Of a stretch of 64,000 nt of DNA, positions 17,686-26,531 are shown in pieces. The stretch comes from Mycobacterium gastri (GTDB taxonomy: Bacteria; Actinomycetota; Actinomycetes; Mycobacteriales; Mycobacteriaceae). The notes beneath the pieces were generated by a model. The model saw only the letters and a list, made by a program, of their open reading frames with translations. It was not told the origin of the DNA and made no database searches. The stretch is taken from NCBI RefSeq assembly GCF_002102175.1, contig NZ_LQOX01000131.1, positions 1 to 64,000 of the forward strand, read 5' to 3'. The first letter of the stretch is position 1, and the number at the start of each line of letters is the position of its first letter. The position numbers were made by a program, and so were the translations under genes.

Positions 17686-18652
17686 GGTTCCCTCCAAATC
17701 GTGGAGGTTTCCTCTATGCGGCTTCCCGGGTTGGTGGCCGCAGCGTTCTCGCAGTTGATGGGGCTGACCATCACGATCGTGCTGTGCCGCCAGACGTGGT
17801 TGTAGAAGCCGTAGCACCAGTCAAGCACGCCAGCACGTGCTTGCACAATAGTGTCGAACACATTGCGGGACAACACTTCCCACTCCATCGAGGAGAAGAA
17901 CGCCTCATCGGCAGCGTTGTCGAAACATGAACCGACCCGGCCCATCGACTGCCGGATCCCCATGTCCCGGCACAGTGTGGTGAAGCTGTTCGCGGTATAA
18001 GTCGAACCGCGTCGGTGTGGAATATCACCCGCTGAGATTCCTCCTCGCGCCAGATCACCGCCTTACCGCCACGGGTGGCCACCGCCATCCGGATCGCCGC
18101 ACACGCCAACTCGGCGTCGGGATGCACGCTGGTGGCCGCACCGAGCAGTCGCCGGCTGAACAGGTCGATCACGTTGGCCAGATACAACTTGCCGGCCGCA
18201 GTGGGGACTTCGGTGATATCACCAACCCACTTGAGGTTCGGCCGATCGGCGGTGAAGTTGCGCTTGACCAGATCACCGAACTTCGGCACAGTCTTGTCCT
18301 GTTTGGTCAGCCCGTTGCGGCGTTTGATCCGCCGGGCCACCAACCCTTGGCGGCGCATCGAATCGGCCACCGTCTTCTCCGACACCTGCCAGCCCAGATC
18401 ACGCAGGTCGGCGTGCAAGCGCGGTGACCCATGCAGGCCCTTGGCCTCGGTAAATGCAGCCGCGACAGCGCGATCGACTTCATCGCGGCGCCGATCCCGC
18501 TCGGTGTGCAAACCGGTTGCAGCCTCCGGGCTGTTGGCCCGGGCGATCCACTTGTAGAACCACGCCAGGCTCACCCCGAGCAGGGCACAGCAGATCGTAT
18601 GCGGCACCCGAAAATCGGTCCTCTGGTCGGCGATGAAACGTGCCACGCTCAC
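17686..18652 (-). pseudogene. IS3-family transposase OrfB, frameshifted
   Basis: From GTG 18652 the frame gives a DDE integrase with the HTH_21-like region KGLHGSPRLHADLRDLGWQV and the core FTADRPNLKWVGDITEVPT. At about 18005-18012 one base is missing: the expected D-R-G-S-T-Y reads as D-A-V-R-L. The true frame resumes as MGIRQSMGRVGSCFDNAADE and FFSSMEWEVLSRN. The late frame then reads out of the element through its left end. The GTG start overlaps the orfA stop (GTGA). No full transposase can be made without frameshifting. Confidence 0.85.
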
Positions 18653-18943
18653 TTCGTCGCCTCCTTCACCCACAGGACCACGCATCGCTTGAGGACATCA
18701 CGCTCCATCCTCAATTCAGCGACCTCGGAACGCAGCCGCTTGAGCTCGGCGACATCATCGCCGCTCAACTCACCGTCGCCGTCGCGCTTGGCGCGGGCCT
18801 ACCTGGGCGACCCAGTTACCCAGCGTCCCCTCGTTGACACCGAGGTCGCGCGCGACCTGAGCGATCGGTTTCCCCGTCTCCTCGACGATCCGGACAGCCC
18901 CCTCACGAAACTCCCGGTCGTACTTCATCCGCTTCTCTGGCAT
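18649..18943 (-). pseudogene. IS3-family OrfA (HTH), frameshifted
   Basis: The frame starts MPEKRMKYDREFREGAVRIV with the helix-turn-helix GKPIAQVARDLGVNEGTLGN. After NWVAQ, near 18800, it shifts and stops early. The continuing frame reads ARAKRDGDGELSGDDVAEL and RSEVAELRMERDVLKRC, the expected leucine-zipper tail, ending at the TGA at 18649. Together with orfB's lesion this makes the copy inactive. Confidence 0.8.
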
Positions 18944-19009
18944 CGTGCTCCTCATTGTCGATGCCTCTACGGTTTGGGGGGAACCTCACGGGCGCACTGT
19001 CTGCAGACC

Positions 19010-19420
19010 GTGGATGCGGCGCTGTATTCAGATTTGGTGGGATCGGATGAATCGGTGGTGCGTGCTTACTGCCGTGAGTTGGTCCGCCAGTTGGCGTTTG
19101 GCGTTGCGGGGGAAGGTTTGTCGCCGGCTGCGCAGCCAGTTGCGCATGCGTTGGTCGCCCAATGTTGGCCGACGGTTCAGGAGTGGGCGGTGCTCGGCGA
19201 GGAACACGAGGACGCGCTGGCGATGATGGCATGTCAGCGGCCGGGGTTGAACGGGCTGGAGAATCCCGACCAAACGATCAGCTACACAAGGGAATTCGTG
19301 CGGTGTCGCCAGTTGGAGGTGCTGCTGTGCTGGGAGCGCCACGGCGCCGACCTTCTCAATGTGGTGTACGCCGCATGGGTGGCAGGCATACGGGCACCGC
19401 TGAAGCTACCAGTCCATTAA
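19010..19420 (+). CDS. Hypothetical protein, possibly truncated by the adjacent IS
   Basis: This 136-residue frame starts at a GTG 24 bases beyond the IS3 right end. It is acidic and Cys-containing, with LYSDLVGSDESVVRAYCREL and QTISYTREFVRCRQLEVLLC. I do not recognise the family. The frame stays open back into the IS, so the true 5' end may have been lost on insertion. No ribosome-binding site is evident before the GTG. It may be a C-terminal fragment. Confidence 0.45.
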   Translation: MDAALYSDLVGSDESVVRAYCRELVRQLAFGVAGEGLSPAAQPVAHALVAQCWPTVQEWAVLGEEHEDALAMMACQRPGLNGLENPDQTISYTREFVRCRQLEVLLCWERHGADLLNVVYAAWVAGIRAPLKLPVH

Positions 19421-19480
19421 TGAGCGAACCCGTTCGACATCAGATGATTTGGCTGACGGCCGGCCTTCCCGTGCGCAGTG

Positions 19481-19512
19481 GTTACGTGCAACGCAGTCGT
19501 GTTACGTGTAAC
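19481..19512. promoter_or_regulatory. Two-site operator/promoter of the MazEF-type module
   Basis: Two copies of the near-palindrome gttacgtg(c/t)aac lie at 19481-19492 and 19501-19512. Their centres are 20 bases apart, about two helical turns, and they sit 9 bases before the antitoxin GTG. taacat, overlapping the second copy, may act as a -10 element. This is the typical layout for autoregulation by an antitoxin or toxin-antitoxin complex; the binding protein is inferred. Confidence 0.65.
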
Positions 19513-19520
19513 ATAGTGGT

Positions 19521-19724
19521 GTGAGGAACCGAGTAGCAGAGCACCGGGCACGGATGAGGCAGCGCGGATACAAGGAGGTCCGGTACTGGGTGCCGGATGT
19601 CACCAGCCCTGAATTCATCCAGCGAATTCACAATGAGGCAGCGGCGCTAAATGAGGCCGACCAGCGCGAAGACACGGCGAAGTTCCTTGACGACATCCAA
19701 GCCGAGACGATCACCGAGCAATGA
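19521..19724 (+). CDS. mazE: MazE-type antitoxin (DUF3018-like)
   Basis: The 67-residue protein reads VAEHRARMRQRGYKEVRYWV then PDVTSPEFIQRIHNEAA, the pattern of the short antitoxins paired with mycobacterial MazF toxins. The N-terminus should bind DNA; the acidic C-terminus (DTAKFLDDIQAETITEQ) should neutralise the toxin. The GTG start lies just after the paired operator. It overlaps mazF by four bases, so synthesis of the two is coupled. Confidence 0.85.
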   Translation: MRNRVAEHRARMRQRGYKEVRYWVPDVTSPEFIQRIHNEAAALNEADQREDTAKFLDDIQAETITEQ

Positions 19725-20062
19725 AGGTCGAGCCAAAACGGGGTGACCTCTGGACGCTCGCCGGAGGCGGCGGCAAGCTGACCACCAAACCCCGGCCCGC
19801 ACTCATTATCACAAGTGACGTCTTCTCCGCCTTCGACTTCGTGACGGTACTCCTAATAACGACAGACCACACCGAGGGATTTACTCGCATCCCCATCCCG
19901 GCAAACCAACAGACGGGACTCACCGGACCGTCCATGATCCAGGCAGACAAGATCGTCACAGTCCACCGACGCAATTTGCAACAACGATGTGGATACGTAA
20001 CCCCAACCGTGCTCGCAAAAGTACGCGAAGTCGTCACCGCCTACCTTGGCTTCGGAGGATGA
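19721..20062 (+). CDS. mazF: MazF/PemK-type endoribonuclease toxin
   Basis: The 113-residue protein has the CcdB/PemK barrel pattern: KRGDLWTLAGGGG, KTTKPRPALIITSD-like segment (TTKPRPALIITSDVF), VTVLLITTDHTEG and the loop SMIQADKIVTVHRRNL. MazF enzymes cleave mRNA or tRNA at short sequences. All the usual conserved positions appear present, so it is probably active. It overlaps mazE (ATGA) and lies in an IS-rich insertion zone, consistent with horizontal gain. Confidence 0.88.
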   Translation: MKVEPKRGDLWTLAGGGGKLTTKPRPALIITSDVFSAFDFVTVLLITTDHTEGFTRIPIPANQQTGLTGPSMIQADKIVTVHRRNLQQRCGYVTPTVLAKVREVVTAYLGFGG

Positions 20063-20166
20063 CGCTCGCAAGCTACATCCACGCCGCCGGCGCGCAAGCG
20101 GAGCTGGTCGTCATCATCGGCGACAAGGAGCTGCGCTACGACCTGGGCCAGCTGGGGCATCGCTGA
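20059..20166 (+). pseudogene. C-terminal remnant of an HTH antitoxin-like protein
   Basis: An ATG overlapping the mazF stop opens 35 codons: TLASYIHAAGAQAELVVIIG then DKELRYDLGQLGHR. This resembles the C-terminal tail that follows the helix-turn-helix in HigA/XRE-type antitoxins (LxxYIxAxGxxxELVxxxGD). The DNA-binding part is missing. It may be a scrap of an older toxin-antitoxin unit or a translated micropeptide. Confidence 0.4.
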
Positions 20167-20357
20167 CGACCCGGTGGGGGCGCACCCGCACGCGAATTTT
20201 CATTACCCCCAACGGGGCGCAGCCCCACCACAGCGAATAGCGACTAGTGACACCGCCGGCTCCCTTAGCCGGGTACGGTGGCCGAGCTCGGTCCGCGAGC
20301 CACCGCGGCTGCTATCAATGTTGCGTTTGCAGGCTGCGCCCGCGAGCACCAACCAAC

Positions 20358-20873
20358 TCAGCCAGTCAGCGGCTTGAGCCTTATCGGTGTCGATTTCACC
20401 AAACCCAGCGGGTCGACGTAGTCGGCACGCGAAGCCGGCCCCCACATGGCACCCCAATGCAGGCAGGCCTGCGCAGCGCAGCTGGGATGGCCGGCCAGCA
20501 CGGTGCCCAGCACCGTCTGCGCCGTCACCAGCTGACCGGCCCGGACAGTCGCGCGCACCGGCTCGTAGCTGGTATGCAAGCCGCCCGGATGAGCCAATGA
20601 AACGACCGGCCGCCCCGCCAGCAACCCGGCGAAGACAACCGTCGCGCCGCCGGGCGCGTACACGGCCTGACCGGGAGCGGCGGCCAGGTCCACACCGCGG
20701 TGTCCGGGATGCCAGTTCAGCGCGGGCGCGTCATAGCCGCGTACCACGGCGGGAGGTGGTCGCAACGGCCACTCCAGCCGAAAATCGTCTGCAACCGCTG
20801 GCGAGGCACCGGCCAGCGTCCAGCACAGGATCAGCACCAACCGTCGCACCGGCTCAGTGAAGCGCCACGCCAA
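20358..20873 (-). CDS. Secreted M23-family metallopeptidase-like protein
   Basis: The 171-residue protein starts with a signal peptide (RRLVLILCWTLAGASPAVA) and has the LytM/M23 fold: NWHPGHRGVDLAAAPGQAVY supplies the His-x3-Asp zinc pair, and QACLHWGAMWG is the C-terminal LHxG-type motif. Such proteins cut peptidoglycan cross-bridges or act as non-catalytic regulators. It is divergent from rpsB, as is Rv2891 in M. tuberculosis, but is shorter than I expect for that homologue. Confidence 0.87.
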   Translation of the reverse strand: MAWRFTEPVRRLVLILCWTLAGASPAVADDFRLEWPLRPPPAVVRGYDAPALNWHPGHRGVDLAAAPGQAVYAPGGATVVFAGLLAGRPVVSLAHPGGLHTSYEPVRATVRAGQLVTAQTVLGTVLAGHPSCAAQACLHWGAMWGPASRADYVDPLGLVKSTPIRLKPLTG

Positions 20874-21129
20874 CCGCGGTACCAGTCACCGCGGACGGTT
20901 CTGGGGAGTACTCCCCGGCTGGGAAAGCCATGACCCCACGGGGTGTAAACTTCTCGGCGCGACTCGCATTAGCGGGTTGACTTCGCGCATCTGCACCGCG
21001 ATTCCCGTTGTTCAGGAATTCGCACCGCATGCCGGGCGGTCCCGTAACAGGGTCCGGCATCGCAGCAGCCGCCAGGGCCCGGCTTCACCCGATGCCAGGC
21101 AACCAACCGACGACAAAGGAATACCGGCA

Positions 21130-21984
21130 ATGGCCGTAGTCACCATGAAGCAGCTGCTTGACAGCGGCACCCACTTCGGGCACCAGACCCGTCGCTGGAA
21201 TCCCAAGATGAAGCGGTTCATCTTCACCGACCGCAACGGCATCTACATCATCGACCTACAGCAGACCCTGACCTTCATCGACAAGGCGTACGAGTTCGTC
21301 AAAGAAACCGTCGCCCACGGCGGCTCGGTGCTGTTCGTCGGCACCAAAAAGCAGGCGCAGGAATCCGTCGCCGCCGAAGCCACCCGCGTCGGCATGCCAT
21401 ACGTGAACCAGCGCTGGCTGGGCGGCATGCTCACCAACTTCTCCACGGTGCACAAGCGGCTGCAGCGCCTCAAAGAGCTCGAGGCGATGGAACAGACCGG
21501 CGGCTTCGAGGGTCGCACCAAAAAGGAGATCCTCGGCCTGACCCGGGAGAAGAACAAGCTGGAGCGGTCGCTGGGTGGGATCAGGGACATGGCCAAGGTG
21601 CCCTCGGCGATCTGGGTCGTTGACACGAACAAGGAACACATCGCCGTCGGCGAGGCCCGCAAACTCGGAATCCCGGTGATCGCGATCCTGGACACCAACT
21701 GCGACCCCGACGAGGTCGACTACCCGATCCCGGGCAACGACGACGCGATCCGTTCGGCCGCGCTGCTGACCAAGGTGATCGCCTCCGCGGTTGCCGAGGG
21801 CCTGCAAGCCCGTGCCGGGCTGGGCCGCGGCGACGGCAAGCCCGAGGCTTCGGACTCACTGGCCGCCGAGCCGCTCGCCGAATGGGAGCAGGAGCTGCTG
21901 GCCTCGGCAACAACTCCGGTGACCGCCGGAGCTGGCGACCCGACGGCCGAAACCCCCACCGAATCAACGACTGATCCCTCATAG
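21130..21984 (+). CDS. rpsB: 30S ribosomal protein S2
   Basis: The 284-residue product starts MAVVTMKQLLDSGTHFGHQT and contains RFIFTDRNGIYIIDLQQTL and NQRWLGGMLTNFSTVHKRL, all S2 signatures. It ends in an Ala/Thr/Glu-rich tail. ATG 21130 follows aaaggaa; a longer in-frame start at 20857 lacks S2 sequence. It is followed after 12 bases by tsf, the standard pair. Confidence 0.97.
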   Translation: MAVVTMKQLLDSGTHFGHQTRRWNPKMKRFIFTDRNGIYIIDLQQTLTFIDKAYEFVKETVAHGGSVLFVGTKKQAQESVAAEATRVGMPYVNQRWLGGMLTNFSTVHKRLQRLKELEAMEQTGGFEGRTKKEILGLTREKNKLERSLGGIRDMAKVPSAIWVVDTNKEHIAVGEARKLGIPVIAILDTNCDPDEVDYPIPGNDDAIRSAALLTKVIASAVAEGLQARAGLGRGDGKPEASDSLAAEPLAEWEQELLASATTPVTAGAGDPTAETPTESTTDPS

Positions 21985-21996
21985 GAAGGCTGATCA

Positions 21997-22812
21997 TTGG
22001 CGAACTTCACCGCTGCCGACGTCAAGCGGCTTCGTGAGCTCACCGGTTCCGGCATGCTGGACTGTAAGAACGCGCTGGCCGAAGCCGACGGCGACTTCGA
22101 CAAGGCCGTTGAGGCGCTCCGGATCAAGGGCGCCAAGGACGTCGGCAAGCGAGCCGAGCGCGCCACCGCCGAAGGCCTGGTCGCGGCCAAGGATGGCGTG
22201 CTCATCGAACTGAATTGCGAGACCGACTTCGTCGCCAAGAACGCGGAATTCCAGGCGCTGGCCGATCAGATCGTGACAGCGGCCGTGTCGTCGAAAGCCG
22301 CCGACGTCGACGCGCTCAAGGCGGCTCAAGCGGGTGACAAGAACGTCGAGCAGGCAATCGGCGAGCTGTCGGCCAAGATCGGCGAGAAGCTCGAATTGCG
22401 CCGCGTCGCGAACTTCGACGGCACCGTCGAGACCTACCTGCACCGGCGTTCGGCCGACCTGCCGCCAGCGGTGGGTGTGCTGGTCGAGTATCAGGGTGGG
22501 GACAAAGATGCCGCCCATGCCGTCGCGCTGCAGATTGCCGCGCTCAAGGCGCGCTACCTGTCACGCGACGATGTGCCCGAAGACGTCGTGGCCACCGAAC
22601 GCCGCATCGCCGAGGAGACCGCGAAGGCCGAGGGCAAACCCGAGCAAGCGCTGCCCAAGATCGTCGAAGGCCGGCTGACCGGTTTCTTCAAGGACGCCGT
22701 CCTGCTCGAGCAGCCATCGGTGTCCGACAGCAAGAAGTCCGTCAAGGCACTGCTGGAGGAAGCCGGGGTCACGGTGACCCGGTTCGTCCGGTTCGAGGTA
22801 GGCCAGGCTTAG
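21997..22812 (+). CDS. tsf: Elongation factor Ts
   Basis: The 271-residue protein exchanges GDP for GTP on EF-Tu. It starts from a TTG codon and reads ANFTAADVKRLRELTGSGML then DCKNALAEADGDFDKAVEAL, the UBA-like N-terminal domain. IELNCETDFVAKNAEFQALA is the conserved core. The TTG start is supported by taggaagg upstream and by family alignment. Confidence 0.96.
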   Translation: MANFTAADVKRLRELTGSGMLDCKNALAEADGDFDKAVEALRIKGAKDVGKRAERATAEGLVAAKDGVLIELNCETDFVAKNAEFQALADQIVTAAVSSKAADVDALKAAQAGDKNVEQAIGELSAKIGEKLELRRVANFDGTVETYLHRRSADLPPAVGVLVEYQGGDKDAAHAVALQIAALKARYLSRDDVPEDVVATERRIAEETAKAEGKPEQALPKIVEGRLTGFFKDAVLLEQPSVSDSKKSVKALLEEAGVTVTRFVRFEVGQA

Positions 22813-22821
22813 AGGCGCCCC

Positions 22822-24231
22822 ATGACCCGCATCCACGCTTTCGGTGACGACGCCCTGGGCGATCTCGACGCCGTCGCTCTTGCCGAGGCCGTCCGGTCCG
22901 GTCAGGTGACCCCCACCGAGCTGGCCGAGGCTGCGATCGCACGAAGCGAAGCCGTCGACTCGAAGCTCAACGCCGTGGCGTATGAGGCGTTCGACATGGC
23001 GCGCGACAGGGCCCAGCGCGGGCCGGCCGACGGCTTTTTCGGTGGGATACCCAGCTATATCAAGGACAACGTCGACGTCAGCGGGCTGCCGACGATGCGC
23101 GGCACCGACGCGTGGACGCCGCGCCGGGCGGGTACCGACAGCGAGATCACCCGGGTGCTGCTGTCCACCGGCCTCATCGCGCTGGGCAAGACTCAGATGT
23201 CGGAGTTCGGGTTCAGCGCTGCCGCCGAACATCCGCGGCTGGGACCTGTTCGTAACCCATGGCATACCGACCACACGGCGGGTGCCTCGTCATCGGGGTC
23301 AGGGGCGTTGGTCGCCGCCGGCGTGGTACCCATCGCGCACGCCAACGACGGCGGCGGCTCCATTCGCATCCCCGCCTCCTGCAACGGCCTGGTGGGGCTC
23401 AAGCCGTCGCGCGGCCGGCTGCCACTGGACCCGCAGCTGCGGCGGCTGCCGATACGCATCGTCGCCAACGGGGTGCTGACCCGCTCGGTGCGCGATACCG
23501 CCGCTTTGTATCGCGAGGCCGAGCGCCTGTGGCGCACGCCCAAGTTGCCTCCGGTGGGAGATGTGACCAGCCCGGGTAAGCGACGACTGAAGATTGCCGT
23601 GATCACGCGCTCGGTGCACGTGGAGGCCAGTCCCGAAGTCCGCGACCTGACGCTGAAGTCGGCCGCGTTGCTCGAAGAGCTCGGTCACCATGTCGAACAC
23701 GTCGACCAACCGCCGGTGCCGTCCAGTTTTACCGAGGACTTTGTCCTGTATTGGGGTCTGATGGCGCTGGGGCAGGTGCGCACCGGACGGCTCACGTTCG
23801 GCAAGACGTTCGACCAGACCCGGCTGGACAGCTTGACTCTGGGTCTGGCCCGTAATGCCCGCCGCAATTTTCATCTGCTCCCGGCCGCGATCATCCGGCT
23901 GCGCGGAGTCCGGCGGCACACCGCGCGATTCTTCGGCACCTACGACGCCGTGCTCACGCCTACCCTCGCCGATGCGCCGCCGCGCATCGGCTATCTCGCT
24001 CCCACCGACTACCAGCAGGTCATGGACCGGATGGCCGATTGGGTGGCATTCACGCCGCTGCAGAACGTCACCGGGGAGCCGGCGATTTCGCTGCCGATGG
24101 CCCAGTCCGCGGGTGGGCTGCCGGTGGGCATGATGCTGGCCGCCGACCTAGGGCGGGAAGACCGGCTGCTGGAGCTGGCCTATGAACTCGAAGAGGCTCG
24201 TCCCTGGGCGCGGATCCACGCCGCCAAGTAG
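22822..24231 (+). CDS. amiC: Amidase signature family enzyme
   Basis: The 469-residue hydrolase has the Ser-cisSer-Lys triad: Lys in IPSYIKDNVDVSGLPT, then the glycine/serine-rich ASSSGSGALVAAGVVPIAHA and DGGGSIRIPASCNGLVGLKP. It cleaves amide bonds; the physiological substrate is not known. It begins 9 bases after tsf. It matches the position of M. tuberculosis amiC (Rv2888c). Confidence 0.93.
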   Translation: MTRIHAFGDDALGDLDAVALAEAVRSGQVTPTELAEAAIARSEAVDSKLNAVAYEAFDMARDRAQRGPADGFFGGIPSYIKDNVDVSGLPTMRGTDAWTPRRAGTDSEITRVLLSTGLIALGKTQMSEFGFSAAAEHPRLGPVRNPWHTDHTAGASSSGSGALVAAGVVPIAHANDGGGSIRIPASCNGLVGLKPSRGRLPLDPQLRRLPIRIVANGVLTRSVRDTAALYREAERLWRTPKLPPVGDVTSPGKRRLKIAVITRSVHVEASPEVRDLTLKSAALLEELGHHVEHVDQPPVPSSFTEDFVLYWGLMALGQVRTGRLTFGKTFDQTRLDSLTLGLARNARRNFHLLPAAIIRLRGVRRHTARFFGTYDAVLTPTLADAPPRIGYLAPTDYQQVMDRMADWVAFTPLQNVTGEPAISLPMAQSAGGLPVGMMLAADLGREDRLLELAYELEEARPWARIHAAK

Positions 24232-24404
24232 CTGAGCAACCAGGGCACAGCGACGCCGAGCCCTCGTCGGTCCGGCGAGTATGTGGATCCCGGCTTTCGA
24301 ATGATTGGCGCGGCCGAAAGCGCGCTTCGGCACCCATTGGTGGGATTGCCAGGCCCTGACTCGGGGTAATCGACGTCCAGATCCCAACCGTTGAGGACGA
24401 ATTG

Positions 24405-24968
24405 AACCTCATGTGGCTGCTGCCTACTCGACGATCGGTTATATGGGCCTGTTTCTGGTGGCCACGGCGACGCTGCGCCCGGAGGGGGTCACCGGCACGG
24501 CCGTCTACGTGCTGGCTCATGCCGGCGCCAAGTCGGCATTTGTTTTTGATCGTTGGGATTCTGCTGGACCGTCACCGGACGGTGGACGAGTTGGAGTTGT
24601 CCGGACGTGGCCGCGGCCACTGGCAGCTGGCCGGACTGTACCTGCTTGCCGCGCTGGCGCTTGCCGGGTTGCCGCGTTCGGCACCGCGTTGGGAAAGTCG
24701 TTGCGCGAGGGAGCAATCGGCTGTCGATGGTGGTTCGACCGGCTGTCGCGGCGCTGCTTCACGAGATGGGGGAGCGGCGCGGAGCCAGCCGCCGACCCGT
24801 CACAGGCCAGCAAAGGCGAGGAGGAGCCGGACACGGTCTTGCGTCGGACGCCGCCGAGTATGTACCTCTCGGTCGCCGTCGTGCTGCTGGGCAGCCTGGG
24901 ACGGACGGTTCCCGGTGCGGCGCACAGCTGGTCGGCGAGTGGGGTGAGCCGGGCGTGCAGGTGCTGTG
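24405..24968 (+). pseudogene. Decayed proton-translocating membrane subunit (hydrogenase-4/NADH dehydrogenase type)
   Basis: Recognisable pieces lie in order but in different frames: AYSTIGYMGLFLVATATL and VYVLAHAGAKSAF (frame of 24413), then FLIVGILLDRHRTVDELEL and YLLAALALAGLP (frame of 24402), then DPSQASKGEEEPDTVLRR and MYLSVAVVLLGSLG (frame of 24413 again). STIGYMG and AHAxxKSAxF are motifs of the NuoL/HyfB/MrpD antiporter-like family. At least two frameshifts are needed and the N-terminal part is missing. Confidence 0.75.
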
Positions 24969-24973
24969 ACGCG

Positions 24974-26134
24974 TCAGTTCATGCGATCGACTGCTGAGAT
25001 GATCCGAATTTCGCTGTCCTGGTATGGCCGTCCGTCGGGATACAGCAAGTCGTGGAACCACACTTTGGGGACCGTCGGATAGGGGTGGTCCCAGGAGTCC
25101 CAGGGCAGGTAGGTCTGGGTCTTGCCGGCAACCAAGCCCCAATTGAACGCTGCGACGTTGTAGCGCTTGGCAATTGGCAGGATTCCGGCGATGGTGCTGC
25201 CCAGCGGCCGGGCCAGATATTCGGTGCACAGGATGGGCCGGCGCAGCGGCAAGAGCTCAGCGATGCGGGATTCGAAGACGGCCGGCGTTCCATAACAATG
25301 GAAGCTGACCACATCGGCGTTATCCAATTGAATGGCGCAGATGGTGCTGCGACGCCGCGGATTTGCCCACTGGCCGTGCCACACGCCGCTCGTCAGCGGT
25401 TGACTCGGGTCCACTGAGCGTGCCCACTGGAATACCTCCGGGAGCAGCTCTGCCACTCGTTCCTGCTTGTCCACCCGTTCCGCGGAACGGTATAGGCGGG
25501 CCGGATTGTCGGGCTCATTCCACAGGTCCCAACCCAATACGCGGTCATCGCTGCGGAATTGGCTCAGTACTCCGGTGACGTAGTCGTGCAGAACAGGTCG
25601 GTAGCGGCGGTCGTCGAGGTGCTCAGCGCCTGGGCTTTGCACCCAACCCGAGTTGTGCACCCCGGGCCTGGGCTCGGGTTGCGGACCCGGATGGGGAAGC
25701 GGATCCCAGCAGGAGTCGAAGAAGACGAAAAGCGGCTTGATGTGATGGCGGGCGGCGATGGCGACGAACTGTGCGAGACGGCGCTGAAAGCCCCGATTAT
25801 CTTGGGCCCAAAGCTGATCGTGAAGAAACACGCGGACGCTGTTGAGCCCGCACAACCGCGCCCAGCGCAGCTCGGTATCGATTTGTTGCGGGGCAAAAGT
25901 CTCGGCCTGGAACATCTCGAGCTGATTGACTGCGTTCGAGGTGATGTAATTCGCGCCGATGAGCCGCTCTTGCGCCTGGTACCAGGTGTTGGCACGGTCG
26001 GGCGACCACTGCCCTGCTCCAGCTGCGGATGCCCGGGGCACGTGAGCCAGGGCGAGACCCGCCAGTGATACCAGCGGCAGTTTGAGCACGGTTCGGCGCG
26101 GGATGACGTGACCTCGACTTCTTGCAGAATTCAC
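24974..26134 (-). CDS. Tat-exported glycoside hydrolase, family 5-like
   Basis: The 386-residue protein starts at GTG 26134 with a twin-arginine signal, IPRRTVLKLPLVSLAGLALA, then a mature TIM-barrel. LGWDLWNEPDNPARL has the general acid Glu of the NEP motif; RRPILCTEYLARPLG holds the likely nucleophile Glu; VSFHCYGTPAVFESR fits an active-site His. Substrate (beta-glucan, mannan or other) cannot be told. A palindromic operator-like site lies 52-99 bases upstream. Confidence 0.88.
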   Translation of the reverse strand: MNSARSRGHVIPRRTVLKLPLVSLAGLALAHVPRASAAGAGQWSPDRANTWYQAQERLIGANYITSNAVNQLEMFQAETFAPQQIDTELRWARLCGLNSVRVFLHDQLWAQDNRGFQRRLAQFVAIAARHHIKPLFVFFDSCWDPLPHPGPQPEPRPGVHNSGWVQSPGAEHLDDRRYRPVLHDYVTGVLSQFRSDDRVLGWDLWNEPDNPARLYRSAERVDKQERVAELLPEVFQWARSVDPSQPLTSGVWHGQWANPRRRSTICAIQLDNADVVSFHCYGTPAVFESRIAELLPLRRPILCTEYLARPLGSTIAGILPIAKRYNVAAFNWGLVAGKTQTYLPWDSWDHPYPTVPKVWFHDLLYPDGRPYQDSEIRIISAVDRMN

Positions 26135-26185
26135 ATTATCGGGCCCTTCATCGGATGACGGTGCAGAGTGCCGTGTCGAACAGCT

Positions 26186-26233
26186 CTATCCCAGATCTGT
26201 CCCTGATCTGGGATAGTCATCTGGGATAGTCGG
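26186..26233. promoter_or_regulatory. Palindromic operator-like site upstream of the GH5-like gene
   Basis: ctatcccagatc (26186-26197) and gatctgggatag (26205-26216) are perfect 12-base inverted arms around 7 bases. A third half-site, atctgggatagtc, follows immediately at 26219-26231. Three half-sites before a start codon look like an operator for a dimeric repressor; a hairpin is also possible. The rest of 26135-26531 shows no gene. Confidence 0.55.
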
Positions 26234-26531
26234 GAGTGCTTCGTGGTGCACCCAATCGCCCACCAACCGAGGGGTTGTCCGCCCGTCGGTCGATGCCAAT
26301 TCATCAGCCGTTGCGTTGGCGCCGTTAGCATTTCCAGGTTAGCGGGTCGGCGCCACCCGCGGTGGCGAATGCCACGAGCTCGCGGCTGCTAGGCAGACAA
26401 CGTCGGCTGCGGTCGTGAACGGCAAAGCGGACAACGTCGTGGGCGGTTGGTCGTCGCGTTCATCTGATGGACTGACGTGGTAGCTGACCGGCGCCCGACG
26501 CCGAGTGGAGCTTTCCCGAATCCCTCTGCCG

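Larger units (their letters stand above)
17686..18985 (-). mobile_element. IS3-family insertion sequence, inactivated
   Basis: The element carries orfA and orfB on the minus strand and is bounded by 22-bp imperfect inverted repeats: 17686-17707 (ggttccctccaaatcgtgga...) and 18964-18985 (reverse complement ggttccccccaaaccgtaga...), with three mismatches. Total length is 1300 bases, normal for IS3. Flanking bases (tgt left, tca right) do not form a target duplication, so the two flanks may come from different sites or have been rearranged. Both reading frames are broken. Confidence 0.85.

Noticed and set aside
24974..26134. Plus-strand frames in the GH5 region as genes
   Set aside because: The minus strand has a Tat signal, catalytic motifs and full length; the plus-strand frames are shadows.
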